From the NCBI GenBank assembly GCA_900315775.1, contig ONAJ01000011.1:1-63471 (forward strand): a stretch of DNA of 63,471 bases, written 5' to 3'. How positions within the stretch are numbered: position 1 is the stretch's first letter; each line of letters opens with the position of its first letter. A model generated the notes under the pieces. The model was not told the origin of the DNA. It did not search any database and saw nothing but the letters and a program-made list of their open reading frames with translations. This document shows positions 54,700 to 62,469 of the stretch, piece after piece. Source of the stretch: an uncultured Prevotella sp. (lineage in GTDB: Bacteria > Bacteroidota > Bacteroidia > Bacteroidales > Bacteroidaceae). The position numbers and the translations under genes are program-made.

Positions 54700-54762
54700 G
54701 TGCAAAGGTACAAAAAATTATGAATTATGAATTATGAATTATGAATTATTTTCGTAATTTTG
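54700..54762 (+). promoter_or_regulatory. Divergent promoter region with GAATTAT heptamer array
   Basis: On the minus strand TACCTTTG (54703-54710) serves the gene at 54665. On the plus strand four GAATTAT units (54722-54749) run into TTTTCG and the -7 box TAATTTTG (54755-54762) for the CotH gene. About 50 bases from AAAGGTACAAAAAATTATG to TTTTCGTA are identical to the promoter at 59630-59680. Confidence 0.8.
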
Positions 54763-54790
54763 CACTGGCTTATAACATAAAACATGAGAC

Positions 54791-56248
54791 ATGCGTAAGA
54801 CATTATTCTTTTTGTTTTTCTTTTTCAGCATTACACTTTCTGCACAAGAGAGCTTATATGATCAAATGAAAGAGACCTTGAGTGAGAACTCACTTCCATT
54901 GGTGAACATAATTGTTGACATTGAAACCGTCAACAGAACAGATTATGTAGCTGGAGAGATAGAGATTGCAGATTACCAGCATAGAACCGATCAGGCTTCA
55001 ACTGTTGTGAAATTCCATTGCAAATATAGAATTCGCGGAGGAGCAGCGTCAGCTTATGAAAAGAAATCTTTTGCGGTAAAACTTGTTGACGAGAATGGTG
55101 AAGACTTAGATGCCAATATATTAGGGATAAGAGAGGAGAATAGTTGGATATTAGACGCAATGGCTATCGATAGAATCCGAATGCGTAACAGGGTGTGTTT
55201 CGATGTGTGGAACGAAGTGGATAAGACTCCGTACAAAACGAGCTTCGATAATAGAAATGGAACATTAGGTCAGTTTGTGGAGGTATTTATCAACGGAGAA
55301 TATAATGGTCTTTATTGCATGACTGACAAGATAGACAGAAAACTCTTAGGACTGAAGAAAATAAAAGTCGGTTCTGGCGGTACTACTTCTGTCAAAGGAC
55401 TCTTGTATAAGGGTGTTAGCTGGGATAGTGGGTGCACCCTCCTTTCCTATGAAGAGGCAGATGTTGACAAGGACACATGGAATGCTTGGGAACTTCAATA
55501 CCCGGATGACTACCCTTCTATAGACACTTGGAAACCGCTGATGGATCTGATTGATTTCTGTTCCGACAAGACTTCCGATGAAACTTTCCAAAACGAATGG
55601 GGAAATTGGTTCTATATGGATAATCTTTTAGATTATGTTGTCTTCACATTTGCCATGAATATTGGCGATAATGCCTATAAGAACACTTTTCTCTCTACGG
55701 TTAATATTCAAGATGGTCATAAATATCTTATATCCCCGTGGGATATGGATATGTCGTTAGGGGGCAATTATGATGGAGATTATTTCAAAGAGTTGGCAAA
55801 TACCGACAGGTATGACATTGTGGCTCCTTTCAATAGGCTAATGGCTAAGGACATTGATGGTTTCAACGAACTGTTACGGAATAAATGGACAGAGAACTAT
55901 GAGACACTATTCTCACCAATATCTGTAGCCAAACGTTTTGACGATTATGCAGCACAGATTATCTCATCTGGAGCTTGGTACAGAGAAGTTGCGAAATGGG
56001 ACGGGAATCCTGTGCCGCTCAAGAAGAACATATATGAAGAGTTGTCATATGTGAAGGAATGGTATATACAGAACTATGTAAGTCTGTGTAATCACTTCAA
56101 GACAGAACTGCCAAGTGCTATCAACAATAGCATGTCACCTGAAATGCCAAAGAGTGGTGTATATACACTCGATGGTAGAAGGATAGACAGAAAGGTATTA
56201 CAAAAAGGGATATATATAGTTAATGGAAAGAAAATTGTAAAATACTAA
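54791..56248 (+). CDS. Secreted CotH family protein kinase-like protein
   Basis: A 485-residue protein. A signal peptide ends TLSAQ (about 1-19). A CotH domain follows: FHCKYRIRGGAASAYEKKSFAVKLVDENG (near 75), ENSWILDAMAIDRIRMRNRVCFDVWNE (near 117), GEYNGLYCMTDKIDR (near 172) and the metal-binding ISPWDMDMSLGGNYDGD (near 315). CotH proteins share a kinase fold and phosphorylate spore-coat proteins in Bacillus. Secreted Bacteroidota members are of unknown target. The tail YTLDGRRIDRKVLQKGIYIVNGKKIVKY resembles a type IX sorting signal. Confidence 0.88.
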   Translation: MRKTLFFLFFFFSITLSAQESLYDQMKETLSENSLPLVNIIVDIETVNRTDYVAGEIEIADYQHRTDQASTVVKFHCKYRIRGGAASAYEKKSFAVKLVDENGEDLDANILGIREENSWILDAMAIDRIRMRNRVCFDVWNEVDKTPYKTSFDNRNGTLGQFVEVFINGEYNGLYCMTDKIDRKLLGLKKIKVGSGGTTSVKGLLYKGVSWDSGCTLLSYEEADVDKDTWNAWELQYPDDYPSIDTWKPLMDLIDFCSDKTSDETFQNEWGNWFYMDNLLDYVVFTFAMNIGDNAYKNTFLSTVNIQDGHKYLISPWDMDMSLGGNYDGDYFKELANTDRYDIVAPFNRLMAKDIDGFNELLRNKWTENYETLFSPISVAKRFDDYAAQIISSGAWYREVAKWDGNPVPLKKNIYEELSYVKEWYIQNYVSLCNHFKTELPSAINNSMSPEMPKSGVYTLDGRRIDRKVLQKGIYIVNGKKIVKY

Positions 56249-56260
56249 AAACATAAGCTT

Positions 56261-56344
56261 ATGGACTGGTTAGAAATTGTAGCTGTAGTGGCGCTGGTTG
56301 TCATCGGACTGTTTATCTATCGCAGTAAGTCAAACGGTGAGTAA
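56261..56344 (+). CDS. 27-residue single-helix membrane peptide
   Basis: A small frame, MDWLEIVAVVALVVIGLF then a basic IYRSKSNGE tail. A single membrane helix with a charged tail is typical of bacterial mini membrane proteins. It lies 12 bases after CotH and 21 before the next gene. Not recognised by family; translation is plausible. Confidence 0.45.
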   Translation: MDWLEIVAVVALVVIGLFIYRSKSNGE

Positions 56345-56365
56345 TTAAGAGCTAAGGGTTAAGAA

Positions 56366-58363
56366 TTGGGACTTCGGATTATAGCCTTTCTACTCTTTCT
56401 CTTCCTCTTTCACGTTGACAGTACTGTTGCTCAGGAAGACTGGGAAGACGACGTAGAGGACGAGTATATGGATGATGCCGAGGAGGCATCAGACCAGGAG
56501 TTGATATGGGATATGTTTTCCGACATCGCCGAGAACCCCATAGACATCAACGAGGCAACCCGTGAGGATCTGTCGCAGTTGCCCTTCCTATCGCCGCAGG
56601 ACGTTGAGGCTATCATAGACTACACTCACCACTACAAACCGATACTGTCGATAGGCGAATTGGGAATGATAGAAGGACTAGACATGAAGAAGCAGCGCAT
56701 GCTGGCGCACTTCATAATATTTGGCGAAAAGGAGAAGAAAGACACACTTGCCTCGTTAGCCAACATCATGAAGTATGGCAAACACAAGGTCATTCTGACG
56801 GGGAAGATTCCCACCTATAAGCGTCGCGGTGACGACGGTGCTTATCAGGGCGACCCGTTGAAGCACAACATCCGTTACGACTTCACCTTTACCGACAAAC
56901 TGCGCGTGGGCTTCGTGGGGGCAAAGAATCACGGTGAGCCTTTCTTTAAAGGGTGTAACGGCAAGGGCTACGACTTCTATTCCTTCTATGCATCGTTAAA
57001 GAACTTGGGCATACTGAAACATCTTGTGGTGGGACGCTACAGGGTTCGTTTCGGTATGGGACTTGTCATCAACAGCGACTTCCTGCTTGGAAAGTCGGCA
57101 CAGCTGATGTCGTCAGGAAAGATACAGAACCGTTTCAGAGTGCACTCGTCGATAAATTCCTCGAGATATCTTCAGGGAGCAGCGACGACGCTGAGTCTCG
57201 GCAAGGGCTTCGAGGTAAGTATGTTCGGCTCGTACCGCTACTTAGATGCTACACTGAACAGCGACGGCACAATATCGTCGATACCAAAGTCGGTATATCA
57301 CAGAACACAGACGGAGATAAACAAGAAAAACAATACGTCGCAGACAACCTTCGGCGGACACCTATCGTGGAAATATAAAAAGTGGTACGCTGGCGCTTCG
57401 GTGGTGCACACCTCGTTGAGCAGAGAGCTGAAACCGAACACGGAGGTGGTGTATCGTCGTTACTATCCCGCTGGCAAGACGTTCACCAACGCTGGTGTAG
57501 ATTATGGCTACAAACACTCCAAGTTCTCCGCAGCAGGAGAGTTTGCTGTCGATAAGAGCGGTAACATAGCTACGATAAACACCGTAAGCTACACTGTGGA
57601 TTACGAGTTGATGCTCACCGCCCAGCAGCGTTTCTACAGTAAGAAGTACCAGTCGCTCTTCGCACAGTCGTTCTGCGATGGCGGTAGTGTACAGAACGAG
57701 AGTGGTGTTTATGTAGGTGCTTCGTGGCGAGCGTTTAGCAATATGATATTCACGGCATACGTCGATTATGCCTACTTTGCGTGGCCCAAGTACCAGGCGG
57801 CACAGTCGTCACATTCGTGGGACGCTATGCTGCAGGCAGACTACCTCTTGGAGAAGTGGAAGTTCAGCGGACGTTACCGCATAAGACTCCGTGAGAAGGA
57901 CAATTCCGACAAGAGTGAACTGATTTACCAGAACGACCATAAGGCACGACTGTCGGCAGAGTATTCCGAGAAGTGGTGGTCGAACAAACTGCAGGGCGAC
58001 TTCGTATATTCTTATTATAAGGAGCGCAGCAGAGGATGGATGATTAACGACAATATCTCCGTCTCTCCACTGAAGTGGTTGAAGGTGACAGGTGCTTTCG
58101 GCTATTTCAATACCAACAGCTACGACAGCAGGATATACAGCTACGAGAAGTCGTTGCTTTACAATCTATATATACCAGCATTCTACGGCAAAGGCATCCG
58201 CTATTCACTGTTCGTGCGTGTGGATCCGTCGAAGTCGTTCAGTGCTACCGTCCGTTGTGCTACGACGAAGTACTTCGACCGCGACCATATCGGCAGCGGA
58301 TATCAGCAGATAAACAGCAGTCATCAGACCGATTTGGAGTTGCAGCTGTCTTATAAGTTTTGA
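56366..58363 (+). CDS. HhH-domain outer-membrane barrel protein
   Basis: A 665-residue protein conserved in Bacteroidota. The best start is TTG at 56366, giving MGLRIIAFLLFLFLFHVDSTVAQ (signal peptide); no ATG fits. An acidic stretch follows, then a ComEA-like helix-hairpin-helix pair (about 55-115: NPIDINEATREDLSQLPFLSP, GELGMIEGLDMKKQRML). The remainder is a long beta barrel ending LELQLSYKF. HhH plus barrel suggests a DNA uptake or surface DNA-binding pore, unproven. The TTG start overlaps a degenerate TAAGGGT-type heptamer array (56344-56370), which may have replaced the original start region. Confidence 0.8.
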   Translation: MGLRIIAFLLFLFLFHVDSTVAQEDWEDDVEDEYMDDAEEASDQELIWDMFSDIAENPIDINEATREDLSQLPFLSPQDVEAIIDYTHHYKPILSIGELGMIEGLDMKKQRMLAHFIIFGEKEKKDTLASLANIMKYGKHKVILTGKIPTYKRRGDDGAYQGDPLKHNIRYDFTFTDKLRVGFVGAKNHGEPFFKGCNGKGYDFYSFYASLKNLGILKHLVVGRYRVRFGMGLVINSDFLLGKSAQLMSSGKIQNRFRVHSSINSSRYLQGAATTLSLGKGFEVSMFGSYRYLDATLNSDGTISSIPKSVYHRTQTEINKKNNTSQTTFGGHLSWKYKKWYAGASVVHTSLSRELKPNTEVVYRRYYPAGKTFTNAGVDYGYKHSKFSAAGEFAVDKSGNIATINTVSYTVDYELMLTAQQRFYSKKYQSLFAQSFCDGGSVQNESGVYVGASWRAFSNMIFTAYVDYAYFAWPKYQAAQSSHSWDAMLQADYLLEKWKFSGRYRIRLREKDNSDKSELIYQNDHKARLSAEYSEKWWSNKLQGDFVYSYYKERSRGWMINDNISVSPLKWLKVTGAFGYFNTNSYDSRIYSYEKSLLYNLYIPAFYGKGIRYSLFVRVDPSKSFSATVRCATTKYFDRDHIGSGYQQINSSHQTDLELQLSYKF

Positions 58364-59463
58364 TAGAGTTGCATCACCTGTGCAGCGACGTCGTTGCCCT
58401 CGAAACGTTTTATGTATTCCTTGCTTCTCTCGATGCGTTGCTCTCTGTCGGGAGCGCCTTTAAGAACAGACTTAATAGCATTAGCCATAGCCTGGGCATC
58501 GTCGGGATCTACGTAGATGCTGTCGGGACCGCCAGCCTCCTCAAGACACGACCCCGTGCAAGCCACTACGGGAAGTCCTCGTGAGATAGCCTCAATAATA
58601 GGTATTCCGAAACCTTCGTAACGCGAAGGATATACAAATGCCTCGGCACCGTCGTAGAGTGCCGTCAACTCCTCTATAGGCAACTGTCCCATGAGGTGCA
58701 GTCGTGGGTGCTTGGGGAGCGACTTGGCATAGTCGGTCTGTCTTCCTACCGCCACGAGATGTACGTTGTCAGGAAGGTAGTCGAGTGCCTTTACAGCCAA
58801 CCCAAGGTTCTTGCGCTCCTCAACGGTACCAACACTGAGGATGTAGGAGTCCACCCCGAGTTTCTTGAGGATTGAGGGGTGAGGGTTGAGGGTTGAAGGT
58901 TTTGTGGGAAGGGTGAAGCTCTGGTATATCAGTTCTATACGCTCCGGTTCCACCTTGCCATAGTGTATGATGTCCCTCTTCGTACATTCGCTGATGGCGA
59001 TAATCTTCGTCGCCTCCTTGAGAGTCTTGTGGAACTTCCACTTATAGAACATCACGTCAACGGTGTTGTACCACTCCGGATGACGAAGGAAGATAAGGTC
59101 GTGGATGGTTACTACTCCTTTTATTCCAGCCTTGCGCAGTCCTATGGGCAACTCTCCAGAGAGTCCATGAAATACTTCTACTCCGTCGCGCTTCAGGTCG
59201 TTGACAATGCCGTGAGAGCGCCAGTATGGTTTCATTAGTGGAGAGAGGAGAGAAAAGAAAGGAGAGAAAGGAGACGGGTAGCACCAAGTGACACCAGGCT
59301 TTATCTGGTTGCGCAGAGCGTCGATGCCCTTGTCGGGAGCATACAGCCTGAGCTCCGTATCCTCAGGACATTGAACTATGAGGTTATTAACGAGGGTGCG
59401 AGAGTAGCTACCCAGTCCTGTGCCGTTACGCACTATCCTTTTTGCATCGAATCCTATTATCAT
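58351..59463 (-). CDS. Glycosyltransferase, GT4-like, with two heptamer inserts
   Basis: A 370-residue GT-B enzyme from MIIGFDAKRIVRNGTGLGSYS. It adds a sugar to a surface glycan. It has GVVTIHDLIFLRHPEWY (near 110), ILSVGTVEERKNLGLAVKAL (near 205) and FVYPSRYEGFGIPIIEAISRGLPV (near 275, the EX7E nucleotide-sugar site). Two odd low-complexity inserts, PSPFSPFFSLLSPLM (about 63-77) and TKPSTLNPHPSIL (about 187-199), are encoded by purine heptamer arrays (59240-59275 and 58870-58904). The sugar is not known. It converges with the barrel gene, overlapping by 13 bases. Confidence 0.88.
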   Translation of the reverse strand: MIIGFDAKRIVRNGTGLGSYSRTLVNNLIVQCPEDTELRLYAPDKGIDALRNQIKPGVTWCYPSPFSPFFSLLSPLMKPYWRSHGIVNDLKRDGVEVFHGLSGELPIGLRKAGIKGVVTIHDLIFLRHPEWYNTVDVMFYKWKFHKTLKEATKIIAISECTKRDIIHYGKVEPERIELIYQSFTLPTKPSTLNPHPSILKKLGVDSYILSVGTVEERKNLGLAVKALDYLPDNVHLVAVGRQTDYAKSLPKHPRLHLMGQLPIEELTALYDGAEAFVYPSRYEGFGIPIIEAISRGLPVVACTGSCLEEAGGPDSIYVDPDDAQAMANAIKSVLKGAPDREQRIERSKEYIKRFEGNDVAAQVMQLYQNL

Positions 59464-59468
59464 GGGGA

Positions 59469-59476
59469 CAAAGGTA
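59469..59476 (-). promoter_or_regulatory. Glycosyltransferase -7 box next to the ATG
   Basis: On the minus strand TACCTTTG is followed by TCCCC and then the ATG (59463). The start site would be at or within a base or two of the ATG, giving a leaderless mRNA. The DUF4294 gene has the same layout. Confidence 0.65.
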
Positions 59477-59629
59477 CGATTAAGCGAGTACAAAACCAAA
59501 TAAATTCATTTATTTTAATGCTATGAGTTTTGAGCCTTGAGAAAATTTTTTCTTAAAGGTTCAAAAATCATGGCATGTGAAGAAGTTATTCTTCGTTTTG
59601 TCGAGCGCTAGTACCTTCGACGCAGTCAA

Positions 59630-59686
59630 AGGTACAAAAAATTATGAATTATGAATTATGAATTATGAATTATTTTCGTACCTTTG
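59630..59686 (+). promoter_or_regulatory. GAATTAT heptamer array with promoter of the DUF4294 gene
   Basis: Four GAATTAT units, TTTTCG and the -7 box TACCTTTG (59679-59686), then CCCCC and the ATG at 59692. About 50 bases match the region at 54710-54756. The predicted start is nearly at the ATG. Confidence 0.8.
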
Positions 59687-59691
59687 CCCCC

Positions 59692-60294
59692 ATGAAAAAG
59701 TTAATATGCCTCTTGGCTCTCTTCTCTCTCCACTCTCATCTCTCCTCTGCTATAGCTCAGGACGACCCCACCTTCGTACCCACCATCAAGGTGAGCAAGG
59801 TGCTCAACGAGGGTGACAGCATAAAGTATGTGGAGCTGAGCAACGTGTACGTAATTCCCGAGCCGGAATTCAAGACCGAGAAGCAGCGCCGCGACTATAA
59901 CCGACTGGTTTACAACGTGAAGAAGGTGCTGCCGATAGCTAAGGAGGTGAATAACATCATCATTGAGACATACGAATATCTGCAGACACTGCCCGACAAG
60001 AAGTCGAAGGACGAACACATGAAACGTGTGGAGCAGAGCATAAAGCAGCAGTATGGACCAAGGATGAAGAAACTGTCTTATTCGCAGGGAAAACTGCTTA
60101 TAAAACTGGTTTACAGAGAGTGTAACTCGTCGTCATACCAACTTGTGCAGGCATTCTTAGGACCAGTAAAGGCGGGTTTCTACCAAGCCTTCGCCTGGGT
60201 CTATGGAGCCAGTCTGACAAAGAAATACGACCCTAACGGAATAGATAAATTAACTGAAAGAGTAGTCCTGCAGGTAGAAGCGGGACAGATATAA
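59692..60294 (+). CDS. DUF4294 family secreted protein
   Basis: A 200-residue protein from MKKLICLLALFSLHS, with a signal peptide ending AIAQ (about 22). Conserved body: YVELSNVYVIPEPEFKTEKQRRDYNRL (near 44), KVLPIAKEVNNIIIET and LIKLVYRECNSSSYQLVQ (near 140), the DUF4294 pattern. Function unknown; Bacteroidota-specific envelope protein. The signal peptide DNA (59717-59752) shows a 7-base period of TCTCCTC-like units, so part of the signal derives from the heptamer repeat. It is followed by the M28 peptidase after 12 bases. Confidence 0.85.
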   Translation: MKKLICLLALFSLHSHLSSAIAQDDPTFVPTIKVSKVLNEGDSIKYVELSNVYVIPEPEFKTEKQRRDYNRLVYNVKKVLPIAKEVNNIIIETYEYLQTLPDKKSKDEHMKRVEQSIKQQYGPRMKKLSYSQGKLLIKLVYRECNSSSYQLVQAFLGPVKAGFYQAFAWVYGASLTKKYDPNGIDKLTERVVLQVEAGQI

Positions 60295-60306
60295 AGCCTA
60301 CCTTTT

Positions 60307-61326
60307 ATGAAAAAGACATCTCGCACCTCGCACCTCGTATCTCGCATCTCGCTCCTCGTCACTTGCTCCTTGCTCCTTTTCTCATCATGCAAGAGCAACA
60401 AGGGAAACAGCAGCGTAGATAACGAAGAAATAACCGCTACAGGACCAACGTTTAATGCCGACTCGGCATATATGTTCTGTCAACAGCAATGTGACTTCGG
60501 ACCTCGCACTATGAACAGCGAGGCACACGAGAAGTGCGCCGAGTGGATTGTCGGCAAGTTCAAGGAATACGGCTGCGACGTCACCACCCAGAAGGCTACC
60601 CTTACCGGCTACAACGGAACAAGCCTCAACAGCACTAACATCATAGCATCGATATACCCTGAAAGGACAACACGCATTCTGCTCTGCGCCCATTGGGACA
60701 GCCGTCCGTGGGCAGACAACGACGAGGACGAGAAGAATCATCATACTCCCGTGATGGCTGCCAACGACGGAGCAAGCGGTGTTGCCGTAATGATAGAGCT
60801 GGCACGAATAATACGTCAGGACTCAAGTCTTAACGTCGGCATAGACTTCGTGTGCTTCGATGCCGAAGACTGGGGCACACCACAGTGGGATAACTCTGCA
60901 AACTCCGAGAGCTCTTGGGCACTGGGAGCACAATACTGGGCAAAGAACCCACACAAGGCACGCTACGAGGCACGCTACGGAATACTCCTCGATATGGTTG
61001 GCGGCGAAGGTGCACACTTCTACAGAGAAGGAATGTCCGAGCGCTATGCATCAAAGATTGTCGATAAGGTATGGAACGCCGCCAAGGGCATAGGCTACGG
61101 CAGCATCTTCGTTGACAGCAAGGGCGGATATGTCACCGACGACCACGTCCCCGTCAACGACTTCCTCCACATACCCACCATTGACATCATCCCCTACTAC
61201 CCCGACTGCGAGAGAAGCTCCTTCGGACCTACGTGGCACACCATAAACGACACTATGGAGCACATCGACAAGAACACCCTCCAGGCAGTAGGACAAACCG
61301 TAGTACAAGTTATCTATTCAGAATAA
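60307..61326 (+). CDS. M28 family lipoprotein peptidase or cyclase
   Basis: A 339-residue zinc enzyme. It has a lipoprotein signal (lipidated Cys28 in LLLFSSCKSN). Metal and active-site motifs are LLCAHWDSRPWADND (near 120), ANDGASGVAVMIELAR (near 148) and DFVCFDAEDWG (near 180). Length and motifs resemble glutaminyl cyclase-like members of M28, so N-terminal pyroglutamate formation on type IX substrates is a reasonable guess. Codons 4-25 are an array of degenerate heptamers (CATCTCG, CACCTCG, CACCTCG, TATCTCG...), giving an unusual Ser/Leu/Thr-rich signal. Confidence 0.88.
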   Translation: MKKTSRTSHLVSRISLLVTCSLLLFSSCKSNKGNSSVDNEEITATGPTFNADSAYMFCQQQCDFGPRTMNSEAHEKCAEWIVGKFKEYGCDVTTQKATLTGYNGTSLNSTNIIASIYPERTTRILLCAHWDSRPWADNDEDEKNHHTPVMAANDGASGVAVMIELARIIRQDSSLNVGIDFVCFDAEDWGTPQWDNSANSESSWALGAQYWAKNPHKARYEARYGILLDMVGGEGAHFYREGMSERYASKIVDKVWNAAKGIGYGSIFVDSKGGYVTDDHVPVNDFLHIPTIDIIPYYPDCERSSFGPTWHTINDTMEHIDKNTLQAVGQTVVQVIYSE

Positions 61327-61368
61327 GAAAAAAAATATATAAAATTTGCACAGAAAACCAAGAAAAAG

Positions 61369-61399
61369 TTTGTTTTCTATGCAATTTTTCATAACTTTA
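61369..61399 (+). promoter_or_regulatory. Promoter-like sequence into the gene-free tract
   Basis: TTTG (61369-61372), exactly 19 bases, TAACTTTA (61392-61399). One mismatch in the -7 box. It points into the 1.1 kb non-coding region, so a transcript across the palindromes is possible. Confidence 0.45.
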
Positions 61400-61612
61400 T
61401 GCCTAAAAGATCCTTTGTTGACAATCCTCACGAGTTGGACATCTGGTCAAACGAATACTTCCTACAACTTGCCGACCGCATCACATTCTGTTAAGTATAT
61501 CTTACATATATAGGTATATGCTGCACTCCCTACACTAAAAACATTTTTTCTCATAACACTTAACAACTTAACCAAAAACGTCTGGAGCTCCGATAAATAA
61601 AGGGCGCAAGTA

Positions 61613-61795
61613 ACGTTAAGTGTTATCCAAACACTTACCTAAGACTTAACTAAGACTTAACTGGTAAGAGAGGAGAGAGGAGTGAGGAGTGAGGAGTGAG
61701 ATGTGTTTTAAACCCTTCAGTACTCCCCTCCTTTTTGGGAGGGGTTGGGGGTAGGCTGTTAAGTGTTAGTTAAGTGTTTGAGCAACACTTAACGT
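61613..61795. repeat. Repeat palindrome, TTAAGTGTT type (locus 3, first)
   Basis: ACGTTAAGTGTT (61613-61624) mirrors AACACTTAACGT (61784-61795). Inside, AAACACTTACCTAAGACTTAAC mirrors GTTAAGTGTTAGTTAAGTGTTT with few mismatches. TAAGACTTAAC is repeated in tandem in the left arm. The loop holds a purine heptamer array (GAGAGGA, GTGAGGA) with a TGTTTTAAACCCTT core. Flanks carry CGATAAATAAAGGGCG (61591) and CGATAAACAGAGGGCG (61807). Confidence 0.85.
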
Positions 61796-61950
61796 GCCCG
61801 AAACACCGATAAACAGAGGGCGGAGCGGCAATTTTGCACCCCTACTTTTAGTGTGTAAGTAGCCTACTTTTGCAGTGAAACTGGGCTATTTACAGATCGG
61901 ATTACATTTATAGACTCGCCGCCTCGCGCGCACTAAAAAAACTGCTTTTA

Positions 61951-62161
61951 AGGGTGTAAGGGTGTTAAAGCCCTCTGTTTATCGGGCTTACAGCTGCGCA
62001 CCCCAGGGTGTGAGGGTGTGGTAAGGGTGTGGTTGTTTCCACACCCTTATCACAACACCCATATCACAACACCCAATAACAACACCCTTACCACACCCTT
62101 ACACCCTGGGGTGTATGCCTCAAACGCCCTGCCACAAAGGGATATAACACCCTTACACCCT
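61951..62161. repeat. Nested palindrome, GGGTGT type (locus 3, second)
   Basis: Outer arms AGGGTGTAAGGGTGTT (61951-61966) and AACACCCTTACACCCT (62146-62161), and inner arms CACCCCAGGGTGT (61999-62011) and ACACCCTGGGGTG (62101-62113), all share one centre near 62056. The arms consist of many GGGTGTRA and complementary ACACCC units. GCCCTCTGTTTATCG (61970-61984) is the exact complement of 61807-61821, linking the two locus 3 palindromes. No gene lies within. Confidence 0.9.
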
Positions 62162-62273
62162 TTGAACCTATTTTTTTAGTATAAGAAATCGTTGCAAACA
62201 TCAAAACGAGCCGTAACCTCATCGCCTGCGAGCCGCCGCCTCGTTCAATGCAACCCGCAGCGGCGATATGAGA

Positions 62274-62397
62274 AAACCATAGCTTTCAATGGAAATTCTC
62301 TAGAAAATCTTCTGCGAAACCATAGCTTTGGTTAAACAAAACCATAACTTTGGTGACAAATTCTCTAGAGAATTCCTCGCTAAACCTATCATTTGGT
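62274..62397. repeat. AAACCATAGCTTTGGT repeats and an AATTCTCTAGAGAATT palindrome
   Basis: Four related copies at 62274, 62317, 62338 and 62382. A perfect 16-base palindrome AATTCTCTAGAGAATT lies at about 62360-62375, with a degenerate copy near 62295. They resemble the GAAACCAATAGTTTC pair inside the VirE-like locus. An inverted repeat CATCGCC/GGCGATATG (about 62220-62270) lies to the left. Confidence 0.7.
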
Positions 62398-62440
62398 CAT
62401 AGCAAACCTGTACCATACTATAACCAAGGTGATGGTTAGT

Positions 62441-62465
62441 ACACAGCGTAACCGCCCCGCTGTGT
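62441..62465 (-). terminator. Hairpin after the last secreted protein
   Basis: ACACAGCG (62441-62448) and CGCTGTGT (62458-62465), just beyond the stop at 62470 on the minus strand. It lacks a T-run, so termination is uncertain. Confidence 0.45.
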
Positions 62466-62469
62466 AAGT

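Noticed and set aside
61399-61494. 31-codon frame MPKRSFVDNPHELDIW... in the gene-free tract
   Set aside because: Its ATG overlaps the predicted -7 box, so a transcript would start after it. It may be a gene relic, but support is too weak.
61900-62170. CRISPR array in the GGGTGT tract
   Set aside because: Units are 8-11 bases, arranged as mirror arms with no unique spacers, and no cas gene is present.
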